64,000 nucleotides of DNA from Allokutzneria sp. A3M-2-11 16. Lineage in GTDB: Bacteria; Actinomycetota; Actinomycetes; Mycobacteriales; Pseudonocardiaceae. A program made the translations under genes and the position numbers. The stretch spans positions 1,612,001 through 1,676,000 of the forward strand of contig NZ_JANAVO010000001.1 in the NCBI RefSeq assembly GCF_024213555.1, written 5' to 3'. Shown in pieces: positions 20,148 through 26,893 of the stretch; within the stretch, counting starts at the first letter, position 1; each line of letters begins with the position of its first letter. The notes under the pieces were generated by a model, which was not told the DNA's origin, did not search any database, and was given only the letters and a program-made list of their open reading frames with translations.

Positions 20148-20157
20148 GGTTGCATCG
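20148..20157 (-). promoter_or_regulatory. ECF-type -35 element (CGATGCAACC) of sigma operon 1
   Basis: GGTTGCATCG on the plus strand reads CGATGCAACC on the minus strand, about 53 bp upstream of the sigma gene. The same ten bases precede the second ECF gene at 22677-22686. About 16 bases downstream of GCAACC comes CGTGAG, a possible -10. Confidence 0.5.
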
Positions 20158-20158
20158 C

Positions 20159-20812
20159 TCAGGGCAGCTCCGCGCGCAGCACTCTTCGCGCCGCGCCCCG
20201 GGGGTCCGGGTCGGACTCGATGAGCGCGTTGACCACGGTGCCGTCGATGAGCGCGATCAGCCTGGTCACCTCGGCGGAGGACGACGGGGCGCCCGCCTGC
20301 GCCAGGATCTCCACCAGCAGCGCGTGCAGTTCGTCACCCATCTCGCGCATCAGCGGGGCGAGGTAGGGGCGCCGCCCGGAGCCGACGAGCCGCTCGTAGC
20401 GCAGCAGCACCACGTCCAGGCCGCCGTCGCGGGAGTTGTGCCCGAGCAGCATGTCCAGCACGAGCTCGCACAGCTCGTCCCGGTCCAGGCGGCCGCACCC
20501 GGACAGCCGCTCCCGGCCCCAGGCCAGCTCGGTGCGCCCGTGGTACTCCACCGCCCGCTCCACCAGTTCCTCGATCGAGGAGAAGTAGTAGGTGGTCGAG
20601 GCCAGCGGCAGCCCGGCGCGCTCGGCGACCGCCCGGTGCCGGATACCCGCGAAGCCGCTCTCGACGAGCAGTTCGCTCGCGGCCTCGACGAGGGCCTGGC
20701 GGCGGCGCTCACCCTTGGGTGTGCTGGCCTGGCCGGTCCGCTCCTGGGAGGGGGCGGATGGCGCTTCGGTGGGCTCCGGCATGACCAAGGATGGTGCCAG
20801 TCCGCGCAACAT
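20159..20812 (-). CDS. TetR-family regulator, partner of the SMR exporter
   Basis: A 217-residue regulator. The helix-turn-helix is near residues 38-85 ('ALVEASELLVESGF' pattern, then 'IRHRAVAERAGLPLASTTYYFSSIEELVERAV'), and a C-terminal effector domain follows. Its ATG overlaps the last base of the SMR stop (TGATG), so it is translated as the second gene of the SMR operon. A later ATG at 20782 would remove ten non-conserved residues. By position it is the likely repressor of the operon acting at 21155-21170; the inducer may be guanidinium or another cation, which is inference. Confidence 0.87.
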   Translation of the reverse strand: MLRGLAPSLVMPEPTEAPSAPSQERTGQASTPKGERRRQALVEAASELLVESGFAGIRHRAVAERAGLPLASTTYYFSSIEELVERAVEYHGRTELAWGRERLSGCGRLDRDELCELVLDMLLGHNSRDGGLDVVLLRYERLVGSGRRPYLAPLMREMGDELHALLVEILAQAGAPSSSAEVTRLIALIDGTVVNALIESDPDPRGAARRVLRAELP

Positions 20813-21135
20813 CAGTGCGCACCCCCGGCGAGCTGCAGCCCCACCACCCCGCCGATGATCAACAGGATCGAGACGATCTTGAGGGTGGACACCCCGTCGT
20901 TGAGCCAGACCATGCCGATCACCGCGGTGAGCGCGGCGCCGATCCCGGTCCACACGGCGTAGGCGGGGCCCGCGGGCAGCTGCTTCATCGCCCAGGCCAG
21001 GCCGCCGAAGCTGGCGGTGGCCAGCACCGCGAAGGTCACCGTCGGCCACAGCCTGGAGAACCCGTCGGAGAGCTTGAGCGCCACCGCCCAGCCCGCCTCC
21101 AGCACCCCGGACACGATCAGCACGACCCACGCCAT
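20812..21135 (-). CDS. SMR-family exporter, guanidinium exporter (Gdx/SugE) type
   Basis: A 107-residue four-helix small multidrug resistance protein. It carries the conserved Glu of helix 1 ('VSGVLEAGWAVALKLSDGFSR') and the segment 'AWAMKQLPAGPAYAVWTGIGA', which resembles SugE/Gdx more than EmrE (Gdx has WAMK-LP-GTAYAVWTGIGA and GFSRL after helix 1). Gdx proteins export guanidinium and work as antiparallel dual-topology dimers. GAGGTGG lies five bases before the ATG. No guanidine riboswitch is visible; instead a TGGTAC-AAGC-GTACCA palindrome sits 20 bp upstream, and a TetR gene follows in the operon. Confidence 0.88.
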   Translation of the reverse strand: MAWVVLIVSGVLEAGWAVALKLSDGFSRLWPTVTFAVLATASFGGLAWAMKQLPAGPAYAVWTGIGAALTAVIGMVWLNDGVSTLKIVSILLIIGGVVGLQLAGGAH

Positions 21136-21154
21136 GACAACCACCTCGACAATC

Positions 21155-21170
21155 TGGTACAAGCGTACCA
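21155..21170. promoter_or_regulatory. TetR-type operator of the SMR-TetR operon
   Basis: TGGTAC-AAGC-GTACCA is a perfect palindrome with 6-bp arms, 20 bp upstream of the SMR start codon in the short promoter region. Confidence 0.6.
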
Positions 21171-21193
21171 TTTTTGCCCTGAGGCGGAGACAC

Positions 21194-21234
21194 GGCCGTG
21201 GCCCGGCAGAAGCGTGCTCTGCCGGGCCACGGCC
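21194..21234. terminator. Terminator of sigma operon 2
   Basis: A perfect 17-bp stem (21194-21210 with 21218-21234) with a 7-base loop follows the stop of the anti-sigma-like gene on the minus strand and insulates the SMR promoter. Confidence 0.85.
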
Positions 21235-21255
21235 CGGGGGAGGGGACCCGTTGGT

Positions 21256-22044
21256 CTAGTACTTCTCCGCGATCTTCTTCGCGAGCTCCTCGACCCGGCC
21301 GCCGAACGGCGAGCTGGTCGAGCCCTGGCCCGGCTCGCTCACCACGGTGAGCGGGCGCCCGCTGGGGGCGTAGGCCGATGCCGACTTGGAGCCGGGGGGA
21401 AGATCCCTGGTGCCGACGTCCTCGGTACCGATCTTGACGTCCGGCGGGGCCAGGATCACCGAGATCACCCCGCTCACGTCGCCGTCCCTGACCAGCACCG
21501 ACACCGCCTTCGAACCGGGCGCGCAGGACCGGTTGGCCGGGGTCGGGGTGTGCCCGGCAGCGGCCGGGAGCTCGTGGGCGAGGGCGACCGCGAGCTCCCG
21601 GTCCGCCGGTCCGCACCCGGTCGGGGTGCTGCTGGTCCGAGGACCAGCGCTTCCCGAGCCGCCATCCCCCTGCTTGGACGTCGGCTCAGGAATGCTTCGT
21701 GGCGGAAGCTGGGTGGTCTTGCCCGGCGGGACGACCCCGCTGGGCATCGGTTGCGTTCCTGTGAAGGGGACGAGGGGTACGCCGTCCTCGGTTGCACCGT
21801 ATTCGGAAGAAGTTTGGGCCGCCGTCACTCCGCCCTGGTCGGCGCCGAGGTTCAGCGCGTTCGCGCCGAACACGGCCACCCCCGCGAGCACGACGACACC
21901 GAAGGCCGAGCCGGTCGCCACGCGCATCCGATGCCGCGACGTGGCCAGCTTCGAGGCCCCCAGGACGTCCTGTTCGTCGAACGATGCCGGTGGCGCTTCC
22001 CGCACCGCATCGCGGAACAGGTCCGCGAGCTTGTGCTCGTCCAC
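21256..22044 (-). CDS. Membrane anti-sigma-like protein of the second ECF operon
   Basis: A 262-residue protein: short cytoplasmic part ('[39 protein letters not shown]'), one membrane helix at residues 42-65 ('VATGSAFGVVVLAGVAVFGANAL'), a Pro/Ser/Thr-rich linker and an extracytoplasmic domain with two Cys. It lacks a zinc anti-sigma motif, like its counterpart at 18708-19550. GGAGGT precedes the GTG by eight bases. It is 56 bp downstream of the ECF sigma gene. The regulatory role is inferred from this repeated sigma / one-helix protein arrangement. Confidence 0.65.
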   Translation of the reverse strand: MDEHKLADLFRDAVREAPPASFDEQDVLGASKLATSRHRMRVATGSAFGVVVLAGVAVFGANALNLGADQGGVTAAQTSSEYGATEDGVPLVPFTGTQPMPSGVVPPGKTTQLPPRSIPEPTSKQGDGGSGSAGPRTSSTPTGCGPADRELAVALAHELPAAAGHTPTPANRSCAPGSKAVSVLVRDGDVSGVISVILAPPDVKIGTEDVGTRDLPPGSKSASAYAPSGRPLTVVSEPGQGSTSSPFGGRVEELAKKIAEKY

Positions 22045-22100
22045 CTAAATCCACCTCCTCGACCGGCGAAGGTCGCCGCACCCCGGCGCGATACCGGTGT

Positions 22101-22619
22101 TCACGACGCCGAACGCAGGTCGTCCAGCGCGTCTCCCAGCGAGGTGCGCAGGGCCTCCAACCCGCGCGCCGTCTGGCTCTTCACAGTTCCCTCGGTGCAC
22201 TTCAACGCCGCCGCCGTTGCCGCGACGTCCAAGCCTTCGAGAAACCTCAGCACGAGCACCGCCCGCTGCCGCGGCGGCACCTTGGCCAGACCGGCGAGCA
22301 GCGTCTCCCGCGTGGCGACCGACTCGCCGACCTCGGCGTCGGTGACCGGCGTGTCGGGGAACTCCTCCACGGTCCGCTCACGTCGCCACGGCCTGCGGGA
22401 CTCGTCGATCGAGGCCCTGACCAGCGTGCGCCGCACGTAGGCGTCCAGGGCACCCTTGTCCCTGACCTTTCGCCACCGCCTGTGCAGCGCGACGAACGCC
22501 GTCTGGGCCAGATCGTCCGCACGGTGCCAGTCGCCGCAGAGCAGGTACGCCGTCCGTCTCACAGCATCGCGCCGTGCGACGAAGTACTCCGCGAACTCCT
22601 GTTCTTCGCGCTGGTCCAC
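22101..22619 (-). CDS. SigE-family ECF RNA polymerase sigma factor (second copy)
   Basis: A 172-residue sigma factor that resembles the one at 19547-20095 ('RRTAYLLCGDWHRADDLAQTAFVALHRRW' in region 2; 'VPPRQRAVLVLRFLEGLDVAATAAALKCTEGTVKSQTARGLEAL' in region 4). I start it at the GTG at 22619, which has GGAGAG six bases upstream. A longer frame to 22694 would run through the proposed promoter element at 22677-22686. It heads a two-gene operon with a one-helix membrane protein and is divergent from the threonine aldolase gene. Confidence 0.92.
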   Translation of the reverse strand: MDQREEQEFAEYFVARRDAVRRTAYLLCGDWHRADDLAQTAFVALHRRWRKVRDKGALDAYVRRTLVRASIDESRRPWRRERTVEEFPDTPVTDAEVGESVATRETLLAGLAKVPPRQRAVLVLRFLEGLDVAATAAALKCTEGTVKSQTARGLEALRTSLGDALDDLRSAS

Positions 22620-22676
22620 GCGGGACTCTCCGCTCGTCGTGTCTTGCACTGGTGGGACGGACGCGGCCGTTCCAAG

Positions 22677-22686
22677 GGTTGCATCG
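22677..22686 (-). promoter_or_regulatory. ECF-type -35 element (CGATGCAACC) of sigma operon 2
   Basis: The ten bases GGTTGCATCG are identical to those at 20148-20157 and lie 58 bp upstream of the chosen start. CGTC follows GCAACC after about 17 bases as a possible -10. Confidence 0.5.
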
Positions 22687-22741
22687 TGCCGCACTCGATT
22701 TCCTCCTGGCCAGCGGCCCGGGGTGATGATCTGATCGAGTC

Positions 22742-23773
22742 GTGATCCCCGTCGACCTGCGCTCGGACACCGTCACCCGCCCCGACGAGCGGATGCGCTC
22801 CGCCATGGCCACCGCCGAGGTGGGCGACGACGTGCTCGACGTTGACCCCACAATGCGGCGCCTGGAGGAGCGCGCGGCGGACCTGTTGGGCATGCCCGCC
22901 GCGCTGTGGGTGCCCACCGGCTGCATGGGCAACACCATCGCTTTGATGGCGCACCTCGGCCGCGGTGACTCCTTCCTCGCGGTGCGGGACGCGCACGTGA
23001 TCAACAACGAGCTGGGCACCCCCGCGTGGCTGGCCTCGGGCATGCCGCAGGCGCTCCCCGAGCTGACTCCGGAGGCCGTGCGCGCGGCCACCCTCAACAC
23101 GGGCCCCTACTACTCGATGCGCACGTCACTGCTGTGCCTGGAGAACACGTACAACGCCGGGGGCGGCACGGTGCTGCCACCCGCGGAGCACGCGCGGCTG
23201 GTCGACGTGGCGAAAGAACTGCGGCTCACCGTCCACCTCGACGGCGCCCGGGTGTGGAACGCCGCCGTCGCCGCCGGGGTCTCCCCCGCCGAGCTGACCG
23301 CGGGCGTGGACACCGTGCAGTCCTGCCTGAGCAAGGGCCTCGGCGCGCCGATGGGCTCCGTGGTCGCGGGCACCCGGGAGTTCGTCGCGGAGGCGCGGCG
23401 GATCAGGAAGATGCTCGGCGGCGGAGTGCGCCAGGGCGGCGTGGTCGCGGCGGCGGGTCTGGTCGCGCTTGAGCGGATCGACGACCTGGCCGTCGACCAC
23501 GACAACGCCAGGGCGCTGGCGGACGGGCTCACCGAGCTGGGCTGGCTGGTGCGCGCCCCCGAGACCAACATCGTGCTGGCCGAGGCGCCCGGCATGACCG
23601 TGCCCGCCGCGCTGGAGCGGCTGACCGCGCTGAACGTGCTCGCCGGGCCGATGGCCGGGCTGGTCCGCTTCGTCACCCACCGGGACGTGGGCAAGGCGGA
23701 GATCGACGAAGTGCTGAACCGGATGAGGGGAATCGCGTGGGCTGGATCGTCTTCGACTACGGCGAGGTCTTGA
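22742..23773 (+). CDS. Low-specificity L-threonine aldolase
   Basis: A 343-residue fold-type I PLP enzyme that cleaves threonine or allo-threonine to glycine and acetaldehyde. 'VDLRSDTVTRPDERMRSAMATAEVGDDV' at the N-terminus and 'LHLDGARVWNAAVA' near residue 165 are family hallmarks. The PLP lysine lies in 'SCLSKGLGAPMGS' near residue 200. 'ENTYNAGGGTVLPP' is also typical. Its 3' end overlaps the HAD gene by 37 bases in another frame, so the two are likely co-transcribed. Confidence 0.92.
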   Translation: MIPVDLRSDTVTRPDERMRSAMATAEVGDDVLDVDPTMRRLEERAADLLGMPAALWVPTGCMGNTIALMAHLGRGDSFLAVRDAHVINNELGTPAWLASGMPQALPELTPEAVRAATLNTGPYYSMRTSLLCLENTYNAGGGTVLPPAEHARLVDVAKELRLTVHLDGARVWNAAVAAGVSPAELTAGVDTVQSCLSKGLGAPMGSVVAGTREFVAEARRIRKMLGGGVRQGGVVAAAGLVALERIDDLAVDHDNARALADGLTELGWLVRAPETNIVLAEAPGMTVPAALERLTALNVLAGPMAGLVRFVTHRDVGKAEIDEVLNRMRGIAWAGSSSTTARS

Positions 23774-24318
23774 GCAGGCGTTCGGCGATGCTGCCGAAGC
23801 ACGCCGAGGTCTACGGCGTGCCGCTGGAGGACTTCGAACCGGCCTACTGGAAGGCGCGCGACGCCTACGACCGGGGGCAGCCGGACCTGGACTACTGGCG
23901 CGCGGTCGGCGCGGAGCTGGGCGTCGAGGTGGACGAGAAGACCTCGGCCGCGCTGACCGAGGCCGACATCTCCGGCTGGCTCGAACTCGACCCGGACTCG
24001 TTGGTGCTGCTGGACGAGCTGGCCGAGGCGGGGGTGCCGCTGGCGCTGCTGTCCAACGCGCCCGCCTCCTTCGCCGCCGCCGTGCGGGAACAGACGTGGT
24101 CGCGGCGGTTCCGGCACCTCGTGTTCTCCGGCGAGCTCGGCGTCGCGAAGCCGGACCCGGCGATCTGGACGGCACTGCTCGACCAGCTCGGCGCGCCCGC
24201 TGCGGACTGCCTGTTCCTGGACGACCGGCAGGTCAACATCGACGGGGCGCTGCAAGCCGGGCTCCGCGCCGAGTTGTGGAGGGGCGCGGCCGAGATCCGG
24301 CCGCGCCTACTGCGCTAG
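23737..24318 (+). CDS. HAD-superfamily hydrolase
   Basis: A 193-residue subfamily IA HAD phosphatase. Motif I is 'VFDYGEVL' (residues 5-12), where the second Asp of DxD is replaced by Gly, as in the YihX / epoxide-hydrolase-N group. Motif II is 'LLSNAPA', motif III is Lys in 'VAKPDPAIW', and motif IV is 'FLDDRQVN'. The substrate is unknown, probably a small phosphorylated metabolite. It begins inside the threonine aldolase gene. Its TAG stop shares CTAG with the stop of the convergent small membrane gene. Confidence 0.87.
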   Translation: MGWIVFDYGEVLSRRSAMLPKHAEVYGVPLEDFEPAYWKARDAYDRGQPDLDYWRAVGAELGVEVDEKTSAALTEADISGWLELDPDSLVLLDELAEAGVPLALLSNAPASFAAAVREQTWSRRFRHLVFSGELGVAKPDPAIWTALLDQLGAPAADCLFLDDRQVNIDGALQAGLRAELWRGAAEIRPRLLR

Positions 24319-24473
24319 TACTTCGGTGCCTTCTTCTTCAAGGCACCGAAGGCGGCGGTCGCCACGAGCGCGATGCCACCGATCACGGCCAGCCAGAACA
24401 GGCCCTTGAAGATGATGCCGATAACGGTGATCGCCAACCAGATGACGATCAGCGTTGCGATGATGGCGAGCAT
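24315..24473 (-). CDS. Small hydrophobic membrane protein
   Basis: A 52-residue protein with two membrane helices ('LAIIATLIVIWLAITVIGII', then 'LFWLAVIGGIALVATAAFGA') and a basic tail 'LKKKAPKY'. GGGAGG lies six bases before the ATG. Such short hydrophobic proteins are common in actinomycetes; the function is unknown. The stop codons of this gene and the HAD gene overlap in the palindrome CTAG. Confidence 0.75.
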   Translation of the reverse strand: MLAIIATLIVIWLAITVIGIIFKGLFWLAVIGGIALVATAAFGALKKKAPKY

Positions 24474-24528
24474 GGCGTCCCTCCCCTGAGTTGCCCGTTC
24501 AACGAGCACAACCGGAGTGAAGTTCCCG

Positions 24529-25686
24529 TCAGCCCAGCCAGGCGCCGATGCGGTGCACGGCCTCGTGCACGTCTTCGAGCGATCCGGCGAAGGACATCCG
24601 GATGAAGCGGTTGCCCTCCACCGGATCGAAGTCCACACCGGGAACGACGGCCACACCGGTGTCCGCGAGCAGCCGCTCGCAGAACGCCATCGAGTCCTGC
24701 GTCAGGTGGGAGACGTCGGCGTAGGCGTAGAAGGCGCCGTCCGCGGGCGCGATCCGGTCGATGCCCAGCTTCGCCAGCCCGGCGAGGAGCTCGTCGCGGT
24801 TGCGGCGGTACCGGACGACGTGGCTGTCCGCCTCGGCATAACCCTCCTCGGTGAAGGCCGCGACGCCCGCGTACTGCGCGAGCGCGGGCGGGCAGAGGGT
24901 GAAGTTCCCGGTGAGGCAGTCCACGGCGCGCAGCAGCGGCCGGGGCAGCACCATCCAGCCGAGGCGCCAGCCGGTCATCGAGAAGTACTTGCTGAACGAG
25001 TTGACGATGATCGCGTCGCGGGAGGTCTGCCACGCGCAGCCGAGCGGGCGCTCGTAGCTGATGCCGTGGTAGATCTCGTCGCTGATCAGCCGGACCCCGT
25101 TCGCCTGGCACCACTCGGTGATCGCGGCCAGCTCGGCCGGGTCGAGCACGGTGCCGGTGGGGTTGGCCGGGCTGGCGACGATGAGCCCGCGCACGGGCTT
25201 GTCCAGCGCTTCGAGCATGTCCACGGTCGGCTGGAAGCGCGTGCTCGCGTCGCACGGCAGGTCGACGACCTCGCAGCCCAGCGCGGACAGGATGTTGCGG
25301 TAGGCCGGGTACCCGGGCCGGGCCAGCGCGACCCGGTCACCCGCCTCGAACGCGGCGAGGAAGGCCAGCAGGAACGCGCCGGAAGAACCGGTCGTGACCA
25401 CCACGTCCTCCGGCGCCACGTCCAGGTCGTAGCGGCGGCCGTAGTGCCCGGCGATGGCCGCGCGCAGCTCGGGGATGCCGAGCTGCTCGGTGTAGCCCAG
25501 GGTCTGCCGGTCCAGCGCCTCGGCCGCGGCGGCGCGCACCGGCTCGGGCGCGGGCGTCGCGGGCTGTCCCGCGGCCAGGGAGATCACGTCGCCGAACTCC
25601 CGCTGCCGCCGCGCCGCCGCGGAGAGGACCTCCATCACGTGGAACGGCGGGACGATGGCGCGCTGGGCCGCGGTTGCGAACGACAT
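24529..25686 (-). CDS. Class I/II PLP-dependent aminotransferase
   Basis: A 385-residue fold-type I aminotransferase. Motifs: 'SLAAGQPATPAPEPV' near residue 35, 'GYTEQLGIPELRAAIAGHY' near 64, 'VTTGSSGAFLLAFLA' near 97, 'VASPANPTGTV' near 170, the PLP lysine in 'NSFSKYFSMTGWRLGWMV' near 230, and the carboxylate-binding Arg in 'NRFIRMSFAG' near 363. The substrate cannot be read from sequence; aspartate, alanine or aromatic amino acids are possible. It is monocistronic and on the strand opposite the SdrD-like gene. Confidence 0.9.
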   Translation of the reverse strand: MSFATAAQRAIVPPFHVMEVLSAAARRQREFGDVISLAAGQPATPAPEPVRAAAAEALDRQTLGYTEQLGIPELRAAIAGHYGRRYDLDVAPEDVVVTTGSSGAFLLAFLAAFEAGDRVALARPGYPAYRNILSALGCEVVDLPCDASTRFQPTVDMLEALDKPVRGLIVASPANPTGTVLDPAELAAITEWCQANGVRLISDEIYHGISYERPLGCAWQTSRDAIIVNSFSKYFSMTGWRLGWMVLPRPLLRAVDCLTGNFTLCPPALAQYAGVAAFTEEGYAEADSHVVRYRRNRDELLAGLAKLGIDRIAPADGAFYAYADVSHLTQDSMAFCERLLADTGVAVVPGVDFDPVEGNRFIRMSFAGSLEDVHEAVHRIGAWLG

Positions 25687-25911
25687 GCCGTCAGCGTGCC
25701 ACGCGTCGGCCGCTACTCCATAGGAGTGGCGCCACAGTCCACATAAGACACTCGGACTGAGCTGTTCCGGTGAAGCACCCGCCCGCCCGTTTTAGATCTT
25801 CAGGGTGAAAGTAAGATCCCGGGCAACCCGCGTACCGGACGGGGCGTCTCCCTAGCGCCGACGCTCGCAGCACCGGCACCAAGCACCACTTTCCGCGAGG
25901 GGAACCACGTC

Positions 25912-26697
25912 ATGGCCAGGGGCATCAGCCGGTCCGCTTCCACCGTCCTCGGCGCCGGTATCTCGGCGGCCGTCCTGATGAGTTTCGTCCCGTCCGCGGG
26001 TGCGATCTCGGGCACCCTCGGCGCGATCGACGGCACGGTCTTCTTCGACCGCAACGGCAACGGCCTGATCGACCGCAGCACCTCCGGTGGCGAGGCGGGC
26101 GCCGACAAGGCCGAGGTCCGCCTCTACAACGCCAACGGCGACGTGGTGGCCGACGCGGTCGCCGACGCCAACGGGAAGTTCCGCTTCACGGACCTGCGCC
26201 CCGGCACCTACAAGCTCGACGGCAGCCAGTCCGGCTTCATCTCCACCACCGACGCCGAGCGCAAGGTGGAGGTGCGCAGCAGCCAGACCGAGTTCGTCCG
26301 CTTCGGCGTCCGCGGTGGCAGCATCTCCGGCCTCGCGTGGGTCGACGAGAACGGCGACGGCATCCGCCAGGACACCGAGAAGGCCTACGCGGACTCGCGC
26401 GGCTTCACGCTGACCGGCGCCACCGACCACTACGGCAAGTTCACCCAGCGCACCGCCAAGGTGGACGACAAGGGCGAGTACTCCTTCGAGGACCTGCCCT
26501 CCGGCCGCTACACCGTGCAGACCACGGGCCCGGACGGCAGCGCGGCGACCAAGTCCGAGGCCGGTCCCGACGCCACGACCGACTCCGACTTCACCGGCAA
26601 GACCGGCACCGTGAAGTCCGAGAAGATCCAGCTCGCCCCCGGCGGCGGCATGGTCAGCCTCGACGCCGGCTTCAGCCGCACCACCACCACCAACTAA
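25912..26697 (+). CDS. Secreted protein with two SdrD-B-like domains
   Basis: A 261-residue exported protein. The signal peptide spans residues 1-32 ('STVLGAGISAAVLMSFVPSAGA'). Two Cna-B/SdrD-B-like beta domains follow, each opening with a calcium-loop-like motif: 'VFFDRNGNGLIDRS' near residue 43 and 'AWVDENGDGIRQDTEK' near 142, and each closing with a 'F.DL.PG.Y' strand ('RFTDLRPGTYKLDG', 'SFEDLPSGRYTVQT'). No sortase signal or membrane anchor is seen, so it is probably released or held non-covalently. GAGGGGA stands about nine bases before the ATG. A terminator hairpin follows. Confidence 0.8.
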   Translation: MARGISRSASTVLGAGISAAVLMSFVPSAGAISGTLGAIDGTVFFDRNGNGLIDRSTSGGEAGADKAEVRLYNANGDVVADAVADANGKFRFTDLRPGTYKLDGSQSGFISTTDAERKVEVRSSQTEFVRFGVRGGSISGLAWVDENGDGIRQDTEKAYADSRGFTLTGATDHYGKFTQRTAKVDDKGEYSFEDLPSGRYTVQTTGPDGSAATKSEAGPDATTDSDFTGKTGTVKSEKIQLAPGGGMVSLDAGFSRTTTTN

Positions 26698-26709
26698 CCC
26701 TCAACGCCA

Positions 26710-26743
26710 AAGGGCGGCTCCCCGAACAGGGGAAGCCGCCCTT
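26710..26743 (+). terminator. Terminator of the SdrD-B-like gene
   Basis: AAGGGCGGCT (26710-26719) pairs with AGCCGCCCTT (26734-26743), extended inward by CCCC/GGGG. It is followed by CTTGCA. Confidence 0.75.
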
Positions 26744-26763
26744 CTTGCACTCCAGGGGTTGAC

Positions 26764-26878
26764 GCGTCTTCAAGTACTACGAACCCCACCCACAGCAGTC
26801 TTTAACTGCCCCCAACCCTGTGCGGGTCGGGGGCAGTTAAAGACGTTCTGAGCGGGGGTAGGGCGTACTTGAAGACGC
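26764..26878. repeat. Nested inverted-repeat element, copy 1
   Basis: Outer arms GCGTCTTCAAGTAC (26764-26777) and its exact complement (26865-26878) enclose a second perfect inverted repeat, GTCTTTAACTGCCCCC (26798-26813) with 26829-26844, which has a further ACCC/GGGT stem and a five-base loop. A second copy of the same design lies at 63126-63244, including the shared AGACGTTCT after the inner arm. It sits between the convergent SdrD-B-like and EtfD-like genes. Confidence 0.8.
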
Positions 26879-26893
26879 ACGTACCCCGCCGGG

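Noticed and set aside
21136-21255. Guanidine riboswitch before the Gdx-like gene
   Set aside because: The spacer holds an operator palindrome and a terminator hairpin of the upstream operon; no ykkC-like conserved core is seen.
22620-22694. 25-residue longer N-terminus of the second ECF sigma factor
   Set aside because: It would run across the shared CGATGCAACC promoter motif and has no ribosome binding site; the GTG at 22619 has GGAGAG.
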